From NCBI GenBank assembly GCA_034509425.1, contig JAVTVJ010000536.1:1-64000 (forward strand): 64,000 nt of DNA, in the 5' to 3' direction. The stretch comes from Eopsaltria australis (Eukaryota; Chordata; Aves; Passeriformes; Petroicidae). Shown piece after piece: positions 44,589 to 55,210 of the stretch. The notes beneath the pieces are model-generated. The model saw only the letters and a program-made list of their open reading frames with translations, searched no databases and was not told the DNA's origin. The stretch's first letter is position 1. The number at the start of each line of letters is the position of its first letter. The translations under genes and the position numbers were made by a program.

Positions 44589-46050
44589 TGTCCTGGTTTA
44601 GGCCAGAGGGGTCAAAATCTAGGAAGTGATCTGTGCTGCAGGAAGGAATACAACTTCCTTCCTGCGAAAGAGAGCGAATAATCAAGTAGTTTTAAGGATT
44701 GATAGGTAGGTAAACCAATTAAAAAGTTGATCCGCCTTCAAGGAAAAAACCATATATAAGCAGAGACTCTCTGAAGCTCTTCCTCTTTAGACCTGCTGCT
44801 GCTGTGTAGAGAGGAGCAGCTCCTGCTTCTCTCGCTGGTAAGGCCCCCCCACCTCCTTCCGAAGGAGGGATGGGGGGGGGAAGGGAGGTTTTATGGCAGC
44901 CGTGCCGCTGCAGCCGGGCATGGGGGAGGAAACGATTAGAATTTTCAGCAGATCCAGCTCAGCCGGTGTGTCAGCTACACGAGAGAGAGAGCCGGGCCAG
45001 GCAAGGACCAGGCCAGACTCCATCCAGCTCGGGCCAGGCCCTGCCCTGTCACCCCGGGCCCAGATGGCCCTACCAGGCCGAGCCATCTCCGCAGAGCCAA
45101 GCAGAGAAACTCTTGAGAGCGTCTGGCATCCAGCTCAGACCTGTTCAAACAACCCGGCAGGGAGCACGTGATCCTCACACTTCCGGAGAGAGAGAGAGAC
45201 AGAGATTAACTCTCTCCATGCCTAGACTAAATTCACAGACACCCATCTTTCCTCGCAGAGAGAGGAACGAGCGAGGACACTTACATAGTGCAGCGCAGAG
45301 ACTTTGCAGTCAGTGAGGAAAGCAGAACTGATACCTACAGGAAGGAGCATGAGAAGTTGCTTCAAGAGTGAAGCTGAAAATTCTTTTGGAGATCCATGGT
45401 TGGGGACTGAGTTAATAAATTCTCTGTAATATATGAAGATATAGTCCAAAGGGGGATGTGAAGTTCTTATTGCAGCCAATGGACTAAAATACCTAAGTAC
45501 AGACAAGTAAGTGTTGAAAAAGTACAGCCTGATGAGAAACTAGAACCAAGAGAGAGGAGAGGCTGTGACCCAGAGCCCTGGTCCCGGGGAGAATGACAGA
45601 GAACCTGAGTTGTCAAGAGGACCTGTGTTACTAAGCACAGAAGAAGGGATTTTCTTTGTTGCTGCAATTGAACTGTGCATCCTTAAAACAGGTACCCTGT
45701 GGACTGTTCATAACCCACCCAAGTGACTGTGGGAAGGCTACTGGTGTGGGAGGGATCCACCATTAAGCTAGACTTTGCTCCGGGCGGCGGCTAATGATGA
45801 GGCAGAAAACCCATAAAAACTGTATTTTTCTTACAGAAAATCCATAGTGTAAGCAAAAGAAACTTCTCTCCCTAAATAAACTGGAACAAGAGCTGTTTCT
45901 GAAGTGGTAAACTGACTGGAAGTCAAAGTGTTGTCTTTTGTATGTTGTCAGGGAGAATGAAATGGAGAGGTGGGGAAAGGAGGGGTGGTCTGAGGAGTTT
46001 GTTCTGGTTTTTCTTGTTTTTTTTTTTCTTTTCCCTTTGTCCTAAATATA
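44589..46050 (+). repeat. bigLTR LTR B, 5' part (interrupted by ERV-3)
   Basis: Starts TGTCCTGGTTTAGG and follows LTR A to the aatata at 46045-46050, where ERV-3 entered. TATA is at about 44752 (catatataagc). Confidence 0.9.
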
Positions 46051-46405
46051 TGTGGTAGATAGGGACAGGCGGACGGAAGATCTCGCGATGTGACGGAAAG
46101 CAGAGGGCAGCATGGAATCTTCCTCCCTTCATTCCTGCATGATAAGAGATCACCCGAAGAATGCAACTCCTCCTAACCCCAGTAGTTTCCCACTCCTTAC
46201 TAACCCTAGCTATCCCACCGTCCCCTTTCTGACGTAGTGAAGCCCCCTAGACTATTTAACCTCATGAGATAAGATAATAAACGCCATTTGACCATCCACC
46301 ACATTGGTGTCTGTGAGTCCATGGCCCGAGTAGCTCGGGTGAGGCCGAGCTGCAGTGCTGTCGTTCTTGAACCAGGTCGCCTGCCTTCATAGCAAGAAGG
46401 CAACA
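46051..46405 (+). repeat. ERV-3 5' LTR
   Basis: 355 bp, TGTGGTAGATAGG...AAGGCAACA. A TATA-like ctatttaac lies near 46252 and AATAAA at 46276-46281. Confidence 0.9.
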
Positions 46406-46408
46406 TAG

Positions 46409-46426
46409 TGGTGCCGAAACCCGGGA
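46409..46426 (+). other. ERV-3 primer binding site, tRNA-Phe
   Basis: TGGTGCCGAAACCCGGGA is a perfect 18-nt complement of the vertebrate tRNA-Phe 3' end including CCA. Confidence 0.9.
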
Positions 46427-46555
46427 AGAAGAAGAAGAGCTCGGGCTACGGGATTCGCCTGGACAAGACACAGCGGCCGGAGCAGCGAAGCTGACTTCAG
46501 GCGGGGGAGACGTCCCCAAGGACCCGCGGTTACTAAGGAAACCGTTGCAAAGGTC

Positions 46556-48886
46556 GTGAGTTTACTTTATAAGCAGTGGGGTATTAAGTGTAAGCTCAAG
46601 GATTTTTATATTGCTATTGCAAAACTCCTGGAGCTTGGGGCGATTGAGCGTCCACTAGAAATATTACACCCAGAGGTGTGGGAGAAATGTACCAATGTTT
46701 TAGCTGAGGACACAAACTCCTCAAGCAGCGGAAAAAGTCTCAAAGCGTGGGGGAAAGTAGAAACGGCTTTACGCCAAGCACTGGAACAACAAGAGACTTG
46801 GAAAGCTGCACGTGCATTTTTATTAGCTACTCCTAAGCTGGGGGTGGGAGCAATGACGCAGACAGACCCCGAGACCGGTCTATCTGAGAGGGGGGGTTCG
46901 CGGGGACCGGGCGTGCTTCCCTCCTCCCCGGACCTGAATCCAAACGCCCCGGGGCCCCCAGAAAACCTCCCGACCCTTCCGCCGAGCCCGCCGGATCTAC
47001 CCCCTCCTGCAGAAACTTCCCAAACGTCCGCGGTTTCCCCATCCGTTCCTCCGCCGCCGGTTAGCGATCCAATGCTGGAAGCACAGCAATCCGTGCGATC
47101 TTTTTGGGAGGGATTGGCAACCAAAGCCAGGGAAACCGAGAGGGCAGCTAGAGAGGGAGCGCGGGTGAACCCCCCTCCCCCGCCTTATGCAGTTCAAAAT
47201 GGCGCGGGCGACCAAGGAGATGAGCGGGGCCAGGGTTTCACCGGCGGGAACGAACAAAAACTGCGAGTGTTCGCTGCTGCGCATGCGTGGGAAGAAAGAG
47301 CTACAAACGCGCGGGCACGGGAGAGCGGCAGAGAGCGCATGCCCAGTCAAGAGCCGTGCTCAATGCCATTATCATTTAAAGGAGAGCCCTCCCCTTGTGG
47401 GAGGCAGGGCAAGCCCAGGGGGCAGGACCGACACCGCCCCCGGGGGGAGGAGCGGGGTCGGAGCCGCGAGAAAAGGCACGGAATCCCAGAAGTGCTCTGG
47501 CAGTCGACTTCCGGCTCTGAGTCCGACAACAGCTCCGCTAGCTCTGCTGAGTTATCGGAAACTGACAGGGACACAGAGTCGGAAGAAGCAGAGCTATCAC
47601 AATTTGAAACGAAAACGAATAAAGTTTTAAATTACGCCAGAAAGCAATCACAATACAAATTCACCAACTGGGGAAAGATAAAAATAGCTTGTGCAGAATG
47701 GGTGCCCTCAGCTACAGTCCATGCTTTCCCGGTGAGAACCACGGGGCAAAACGGAAACCAACAACAAGTATATGACCCAATAAACCCCAAAGATATACAA
47801 ACGATTGTCAAAGCAATCTCAGAAAAGGAGATGGATTCCATCATTGTTTCCACTCTCATAGACGGCCTTTTTAGCAATGAGAACCTGCTCCCCTTTGATA
47901 TTAGACAAATAGGTCGCATGATGTTTGATGGGGCAGGAATGATTGTTTTTAAACAGGAATAGACAGACAATTGTGCGAGCCTATTAGCCCAGTCCTCTGG
48001 GGCGGGGCAACCACTGCATGGCTCGAGTTTATCTAGGCTGACAGGGAAACATGATGAGATGATTACACCTCAGCAGCAAGCTGCACAATTGCGAGCTGAG
48101 GAAGTCAGGGCCACAACCCGAGCTGCCAGAGAAGCCATTTGTGCTGCATCTCGTGTGGTAGCTAAGCCTTCACCGTGGTCCACCATAAAGCAAACAGAAA
48201 GTGAAAGCTTCACAAAGTTTGTAGACCGCCTACAGGCAGCAGTAGACGCCTCTACCCTGCCTGCAGCGGCAAAAGGACCCGTTGTAGCAGACTGCTTGCG
48301 GCAACAAAGTAACACTGTTACCAAAGAAATCTTGCACTCCGTTCCAATTGGAGCCAGCCCGGCTGATATGATCAAACATGTAGTTAGAAAAAAACAGCTA
48401 ACCCCTTTTCAGGCTGTCGTACATGATCTAACTAGTGCAATGGCATGCTTCAAATGTAGACAGGCGGGCCACATCGCAACAGGCTGTCCCCACAAATCCC
48501 AGCCTCCCCCGGCGGGGCCTCCATCTCAAGCACGCGTGAGAGGGCTCTGCTGGAGCTGCAGGAAGAAGGGACACCTCGCTAAAGAATGCAGTTCCCGACC
48601 CCGGGGAAACGGGAGGGGGAGAGGGCGTGCGGGCCGCACCCAGCCTCCTCCCGTTGCGAATGCAAAGCGACCCATCTATGCCAACCCCCAGTGGGGCGGG
48701 GGGCCCTCATTCCCTATGCCCCCGCAGGAGACAGCCAGTCCTGCACCCACACAAATAGTACAAATGCAGAGTTTCACAGCACCGCCAGCAGCACCATTGC
48801 ACCCACCACAGCCACAAGCCGCACTTGTGCCACAGGGCCAGCAGGGGGCGCCCCAGAGCGGAACCCCTGGGTGGCCCTGGCCATAA
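46556..48886 (+). pseudogene. gag: ERV-3 gag, start codon lost and one internal stop
   Basis: The homologous frame begins at 46556, but that codon is GTG. The next in-frame ATG is about 100 codons on. The frame has a matrix-like N-terminus, a Pro-rich linker with PPPPPYA (a PPxY-type late-domain motif), a charged RS/E-rich stretch and a capsid region. A TAG at 47960-47962 interrupts it, and the frame resumes in register to 48886. Two CCHC zinc knuckles follow: CFKCRQAGHIATGC (about 48448-48489) and CWSCRKKGHLAKEC (about 48550-48591). Paired knuckles fit beta/lentivirus-type nucleocapsids. The TAG is consistent with a changed Trp codon. Confidence 0.85.
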
Positions 48887-49082
48887 AAGTAAGGAAAGAG
48901 CCCCTGATAGTGTAGGGGACATGCCGCCTCTATGGCAGTCAGGATCCCCACGTCATAGGGCTTCAGTTTTGGGCAGACACAGGTTCAGACTGTACAATTA
49001 TTCCCCAAGCACATTGGCCACAACATTGGCAATTTACAGAAGTCCCCCCAGTGAATGGTGTAGGAGGGCCATCCCAAGCGTA
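48887..49082 (+). pseudogene. ERV-3 protease fragment
   Basis: Downstream of gag, in another frame, the sequence encodes FWADTGSDCTII, the aspartic protease active-site loop, and about 30 further residues (NGVGG flap-like). It stops at a TAG near 49081. The rest of pro and all of pol are deleted, and env sequence begins at once. Confidence 0.8.
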
Positions 49083-50153
49083 GAAAAGCACCCAGTTGGT
49101 AACTATAACTCTTCATTTCGTATGTTAGAAGCTACCTTTCTTTCCCTGAACGAATCCAACCCGAACCTAACTGATTCCTGCTGGCTTTGCTATGATGTCA
49201 AACCCCCCTTCTACGAAGGAGTTGCTTTAAATATCCCCTTCAGTTACTCCACAGCCGACTCCCCTCACCAGTGCAGGTGGGATACTCCCCGCAGAAGAAT
49301 AACCCTGAGTCAAGTCACAGGTCAAAACAGATGTTTTGGCAATGCAACCTTAGTAAAAGAAAGCAACATCTGCACCAAAGTTTTCAAGCCCAACAAAAAG
49401 AATAAGTGAGTGGTTCCATCCGCATCTGAGATGTGAGTTTGTCAGCGATCTAGAGTGAGTCCTTGTGTGTCTCCTGCCAAATTCAATGATTCCACTGACT
49501 TTTGTGTCCAAGTTCTAATTGTTCCTAAGGTCCTGTACCATACAGACGAAGAGATGTACCACCTTCTTGAAAAACCCAACCGGCTCCACAAAAGAGAACT
49601 GTTAACAGGTGTAACTATCGCAATGCTGCTCGGCCTGGGAGCAGCCGGAACGGCCACGGGTGTCTCAGCTCTTGCGACCCGACACCAAGGACTGTCTCAG
49701 CTACAAATGACCATCGATGAAGACTTGCAGAGGATCGAGAAATCCATCTCCTTTCTAGAGAAATCAGTTTCTTCACTCTCAGAAGTGGTCTTGCAGAACA
49801 GGCGAGGATTAGACCTCTTGTTCATGCAACAAGGAGGCTTGTGTGCCGCCTTGAAAGAGGAATGCTGCTTTTATGCAGACCACACAGGAGTCGTCAGAGA
49901 CTCCATGGCAGAGCTCCGAGATAGGCTAGCCCGGAGACAGAAAGACAGGGAAGCCCAACAGAGCTGGTTTGAGTCCTGGTTCAATCAATCACCATGGCTC
50001 ACCACACTAATTTCCGCCTTGGTAGGTCCATTGGCAATGTTGTTTTTAGCTTTTACCTTTGGACCATGCCTGCTGAACAAACTAGTCTCTTTTATCCAGA
50101 CCCGTCTGGAACGGGCCAACATTCTGTTTTTAGAACATCAACAAATGCTGTAA
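49083..50153 (+). pseudogene. env: ERV-3 env: partial surface region plus open transmembrane subunit
   Basis: After the deletion joint the frame shows a surface-subunit piece with the CWLC disulphide-exchange motif (context SCWLCYD) and several N-glycosylation sites. Two TGA codons near 49407 and 49434 interrupt it. From 49455 the same frame is open to 50153. It contains a hydrophobic fusion-peptide-like stretch, a heptad-repeat coiled coil, the immunosuppressive-domain-type segment leading into CX6CC (49842-49868), a membrane span (about 50020-50085) and a short tail. CX6CC and CWLC mark a gammaretrovirus-type Env. The surface signal peptide and N-terminus are missing, so no complete Env can be made. 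Confidence 0.85.
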
Positions 50154-50300
50154 TCCAAACTGTAAACACTGTCAATCGCAAGACTCTTCTAACTTGCCTT
50201 GCGAAATCTACTCAGGTATACCAAACCCCTTTTCCCTTGTCAAGTTACTACCTCATACCTCACTTCAATGCATGTATCTATGACTACCTCATTCATTTGT

Positions 50301-50318
50301 GAAAAAAGGGGGGGGAAG
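50301..50318 (+). other. ERV-3 polypurine tract
   Basis: gaaaaaaggggggggaag directly precedes the 3' LTR. Confidence 0.9.
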
Positions 50319-50671
50319 TGTGGTAGATAGGGACAGGCGGACGGAAGATCTCGCGATGTGACGGAAAGCAGAGGGCAGCATGGAATTCTCCTCCCTTCCT
50401 TCCTGCATGATAACAGATCACCCAAAGTATGCAACCCCTCCTAACCCAGTAGTTTTCCACTCCTTACTAACCCTAACTATCCCACCGTCCCCTTTCTGAC
50501 GTAGTGAAGCCCCCTAGACTATTTAACCTCATGAGATAAGATAATAAACGCCATTTGACCATCCACCACATTGGTGTCTGTGAGTCGTGGCCCGAGTGGC
50601 TCGGGTGAGGCCGAGCTGCCGTGCTGTCGTTCTTGAACCAGGTCGCCTGCCTTCATAGCAAGAAGGCAACA
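50319..50671 (+). repeat. ERV-3 3' LTR
   Basis: 353 bp, same ends as the 5' LTR. It differs by about a dozen substitutions plus small indels, making ERV-3 older than ERV-1 and ERV-2. Confidence 0.9.
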
Positions 50672-50677
50672 AATATA

Positions 50678-50822
50678 TTAATAAAACTTCTTTGTACTTT
50701 ATAAAGTTTGAGCCTGCTTTGCCTACTCCTAATCCTCATCTCACAACAAGCAATCAAGTAAATTTAAGTAAGTGTGCTAACATTTAGCCACAAACCTGAA
50801 TAGGCGAACTAAAACCACTACA
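50678..50822 (+). repeat. bigLTR LTR B, 3' part
   Basis: Continues LTR A homology (ttaataaaacttctttg...) after the ERV-3 TSD to CCACTACA. The two parts of LTR B sum to about 1607 bp, matching LTR A at 1606. Confidence 0.9.
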
Positions 50823-50827
50823 CTAGG

Positions 50828-51705
50828 AAGGACTGCAGAAGGCACTTGTGTCATCTTTCTACTGCCTACTGTAGTTCATTGCATAAGCATTTTGCAAAAG
50901 GTTAGAATTCAACTGAAAAAATGAATAATTTAGGTGCTTTTCTGAACATGTTCTATCCTAATGGCAAGTTAAGTGATAAAATAAGAATGAGAAGCAAAGA
51001 TCTTGAAAAACTGCCATCCTCAGCTGGTTTGTTTAAACCTTCTCTGTACTGTAGGTGAAAATTTATATAAAGGTCTATTTTCTGTTTGAAAATACTTTTT
51101 ATTCCTTCAGGTACAAGAAGAAGAGCAAACAAGTCTATGCAAGTAAAAGAGATTATTTAAAAATAATTGAATTTAACTTGTGCCTAAAAACCCCGGCAGT
51201 AAACTGCTTGCATAAGAGAAGTCAAGTTTCACATCAAATTTTTCATACAGAGGTATCAAAGTACCTCATAAAATCAGGTAAAGCTATCACCATTTTCCAA
51301 TGTGTGAATAATGAAGAAATCTAGCAATGCATAACACTGAAATATGACAAATAATTTTCAAAATTCAGTACCAGTGTAGAAAGTACCAAGAAACCTCACA
51401 GTGAGGGAGCTTCCCAGCACCAGGCAGGTGATGGCACACACGCCAGAGGATGGCATCTAATGAGCTCTTTGGGATAACAAAACCATTTTGAGATTTTTAT
51501 ATACATTACAAAGTAACAAAGCCAGTATGATATTAAATCCAACCTTGAACAAAAAAGTCTTTGAGGGGAGCTCTTACAATAAGCTGCAATGAACACATAT
51601 AAAATTCATATCAGCTTCCAGCCAGCAACACAAGCCTGTGCAGTTTTATCACATTTTTTCCTTTCCTTCCTTTGCTGTATGGTGAGATTTTAATTTTGCA
51701 TATTC
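50828..51705. other. Non-coding stretch
   Basis: No gene or repeat was recognised. Confidence 0.5.
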
Positions 51706-51767
51706 GGAGAGGAGAGGAGAGGAGAGGAGAGGAGAGGAGAGGAGAGGAGAGGAGAGGAGAGGAGAGG
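51706..51767 (+). repeat. (GGAGA)n microsatellite, about 12 units
   Basis: An uninterrupted GGAGA pentamer array of 62 bp. It is all-purine on one strand and likely length-variable. Confidence 0.95.
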
Positions 51768-54399
51768 CTGCTCCCCATGACAGCACCAGCTTGGTTATAA
51801 CAGGCAACAGCTACACACCTGCTTTCCCTGTGCACTGCTAAATAAACCAGGATACACAGGCCACAGGTTTAATTGATTCCTTTTGTCTTTCACCCTGCTT
51901 CAGAAGTCAGTCTTATCAATGCTATTTCACACTCTCCAGTGCAAGCTTTACTTATCTAACCTCTGACTAAACACAGATTCATCAAAGCAGCTCCAGGGGA
52001 GGCAATATTTATCCTTTGCAACACACAGGGAATGTCATGTTACAACTTCCTCCTGGCTTTCCTCTTCTATTAGGAGAGGAGGGGAAGGAGGAGTGGAAAG
52101 GAGAACTTGCACAGCTGAAGTGAGTACCAGCACTGGAAACTAATGTGTATTTATCCACTCACATTAAGTATGGAAGAGGCAGTCACGGTTCGTGTTCCCT
52201 TGGCACTTTTGAAATTCTTTTCCTTTCCATCTTCCAGAGGGTGACAGAAAATAGCAGCTACTGACAAATTCAGGGGGAAAGCACAAGACCTAACCAATAA
52301 ATATTATATGCATCCATATCTCCAACACTCTCCTTCAAGTCTAAACAGAGTAAATATGAGAATCCCCACAGGACGTCATGGAAGCTGCCAATTCCTTTCA
52401 GAAAGGCAAATAAATGAATTTTCTGCATGCTTCCCTACATTTCTTTAATAATCTGAATAAAAGTTGCCAGCTGGTGACACAGCAGAACATGTTCATTTGT
52501 CCACATAAGCCAGCCTTTCCCTTGTCAAATGCCCAGGTGTGAAGGGAGGTAATTGCTGAGGCTGTGGGAGCATTGCCCTGGCAGTGCCCACACTGGAGGT
52601 ACCCAGCAGAAAAGCTCACAAAGAAATAAGGCTTCATCATCTTGTCACATAGGGGAGATTACTCCTTATATAAAAATGACATCTAGAGGGATTCCTATGT
52701 GAACTTGGTGTGAAAAGTTACTTCTACCACTTCAAGCACCTACTTGTTTCATCTCCAGCCATCTGCTCTTACTCTTTCTTAGCTTGTTATCCGGATGTAC
52801 TTTTCTCAAAGACAGTTTCTCAGTTCTATTCAATGGTGAGTCCATTGCTGACTCCTTTAGTGCCTTCTCCATATAGACTAGATTGTTTTTACATATGAAG
52901 TCAAAGAAAGGTTGAGCCACATCACAGCTTGGCTATTGTCAATCCTGCCAGCTGTTGATTGAATATTTCAATTTTCAGCAGTTTTGCTGAGATAACATAT
53001 TTTTAATCACTTCCTATTCAAGGTGCTCACCTTCACTACCAGAGATCCAGACATTAAAAGCTCATCTGTCACTCTCTCCTATCATTGTCCCTGCTTCCAT
53101 AGCCCTTACCTTAACTTTCTTAACTTATTTTTTTTAAACTCATCTTTACTTAATTTTTTTAAAAAAGAAGAACGTAACATTCTTCCCCTTCCTCTTCTGC
53201 TCTTTATGAAGCTCTTTAACTTGGGCATAGATATTCCCTTTTTTTTCTATGCCAAACTTTTTGTGGCATCCCATTCCTATATCTCCATAAATCTATTTCC
53301 TTCAGGGATTTCTTCATCAGGTCCCTCAAAATGAAAGCTTGGCTCTTCTTCTGCTAAAACTGAATTCTGAGTTTCTTGACAGATAGGTAGTGACCAGCAA
53401 CCTCCTGAACCTCTGTCTCCTTCTCTAAACTCAATATGGTGGACAACATGAAAGAAACAGGCCTCTTCACCCAAACAGATCAATTCAAGGATTTTTTTTT
53501 CCAAACCCGACATATTATTGGAATCCAAGCCAATCTAAACTTAAACAGCAAGTGGATGATTTTAGAGACTTAACTAGCACAAGTCAGAGCCAGGAATTAA
53601 GACCTGCAAGTATTTCTGATGACTTGAACAACTGAAAATGTTTTTGCAGAGAACACACACTGAGCCTGTGACTGAATGCACTGTAATCAAACAAGTTTTC
53701 AAAAGCTGCACAAGCAAGTGCTTACCTCAAGAAACCATAGTAGGGCATCAAATAATGAAGAGTTTGAAGACACCACCCTGAGTACTCACAGTTCGACTTA
53801 TGGATGCAAAACAAGGACAGTGTGACTTCTCATTTCCCATGCTAATACCTAAGGTATCATTTCACATAATTACTGAGTACTACATTTGCAAAATGAACCA
53901 CAAATCTCCATTCAAAAGGCACGTGCTTTTTGCAGAAACCCATAAAAATTGACCTGATTATTCACCACATTCCCCAGCACAAACTACCCAAAGCTTCAGC
54001 CTGTGGTCCTGCATGCATCTGCCCTGTGCTGTATGCTAATTGAATCACGGACGTGCTGAAACAGTCAGCTGGAAAAGAGACACCTTATCTTTGGGCTCCA
54101 AAAGAATTTTTAAAAGGAAAATGAAACTCCTGTTGTGAATTAGGAGAATGAGCATCCTTCAAATACTGTTAACAGAGTGATAAGAATTACCTTTTATTCA
54201 TGTCTGTAATACCCCTATCAGCAAAGATTTACCCTCTCTCCCTAAGCTTCAATTTAAGATTTTATTTTATTTACAGAATTACTTTTCAGAGATATATATT
54301 AGCACATTTTTTTAAACAGATAAACACTGCCAAAATAATTACTAAACACATCTTTCCCTGCAAAGCCAACCAAGGTCTCAGTTCTGAAAATTTGTGTTT
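51768..54399. other. Non-coding stretch
   Basis: No gene, LTR or structured RNA was recognised. Confidence 0.5.
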
Positions 54400-55210
54400 T
54401 AATGAATGGCACACTGCAGCAAACTAATTGTATGTAAAGTCAATGGGTGCATGTTTAAGAATTTTAATTACTGTTCTGTGATTGCTTTATATTCAATATG
54501 TAACATACAGGTAACACAGCCTTTATGATGATAAGCAGTTTAATTAGAAAGCCAAGATAAGAAAAAAATGCCTTTAAGTTACAGAATATTGTTCACGCTG
54601 GCCACGTGATAATTTGAGCACATTGTTTTCCTTGGTATTTTAAAATATGAAAAGCTAATTCTACCTAAACCTTTGTTTCCTTACACTACTTGAACTGCTT
54701 TATCTGCCATTTTCTTCTCTTTCTTATGGGTTTAATTAGATCCCAAACCTCAGTCTCTGAGCAGGTCCACATGAGCCTCACGCTCCACAGCCAGTGCGAG
54801 CCTCCCAGTGAGCTGAGAGCAGCCGGGGCTGTGCGCTGGCCGCGGAGCACTTGCCCCTTCAGCAAACTGTCTCAGAGGATGGCCATTGATTTCCTAGTTA
54901 TTATGAACATGAAATTATTGAATGACAGATGATGGAGTGTTAGGTCCTACAAGTATTTTCCCAAATGGGTTATCCAGCCAGTGTTGCTGTGGCAACAAGG
55001 CTTTTTGACAGCGCTTATGACAAAGAAGTCTTTGCTCAGAATTCAGCTATAAAAGAGCTCCTTGCTTCCTACCTTATCCTCCCCGGTTGTATCCAGCATC
55101 TCCTCAGTGCCTCCCCAGCCTGTGCCTCCAGTAGGCTGCTCCAACACCAGCCAAGGTATGGCGCTGCTGCCAGCCTTTATTCCTCCAGGAGAGCACCCTG
55201 CCCATGATGG
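54400..55210 (+). promoter_or_regulatory. Candidate regulatory region with RFX-like X-box and TATA-like box
   Basis: GTTGCTGTGGCAAC at about 54981-54994 is a near-palindromic RFX X-box (GTTGCY..RGCAAC type). About 55 bp downstream is ctataaaagag (about 55047). A GC-rich patch lies at 54760-54860, and homeodomain-like TAATTA cores lie upstream (54400-54480). No transcript or ORF can be assigned. Confidence 0.25.

Larger units (their letters stand above)
46045..50677 (+). mobile_element. ERV-3: internally deleted class II-like provirus nested in bigLTR, TSD AATATA
   Basis: LTRs 46051-46405 and 50319-50671 are flanked by AATATA at 46045-46050 and 50672-50677. The order is tRNA-Phe primer site, gag, protease stub, env remnant, purine tract. 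Everything from inside protease through RT and integrase to the middle of the env surface region is missing. The LTRs differ by roughly a dozen changes over 353 bp. The 6-bp TSD and two zinc knuckles fit a betaretrovirus-like gag. Confidence 0.95.
42689..50827 (+). mobile_element. bigLTR: non-autonomous element with 1.6-kb LTRs and 289-bp interior, TSD CTAGG
   Basis: LTR A (42694-44299) and LTR B (44589-50822, less the nested ERV-3) are about 1606 bp each and enclose only 44300-44588. CTAGG flanks the whole at 42689-42693 and 50823-50827. A tRNA-Val primer site follows LTR A and a purine tract precedes LTR B, so this is a structurally complete LTR element with no coding capacity. It resembles a TRIM-like element in layout, but with very large LTRs. 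LTR A and B differ by a few percent and at the first bases of U3. Confidence 0.9.

Noticed and set aside
44870..45316. 148-codon frame in bigLTR LTR B
   Set aside because: Not maintained as a frame of similar length in LTR A, so not a conserved coding sequence.
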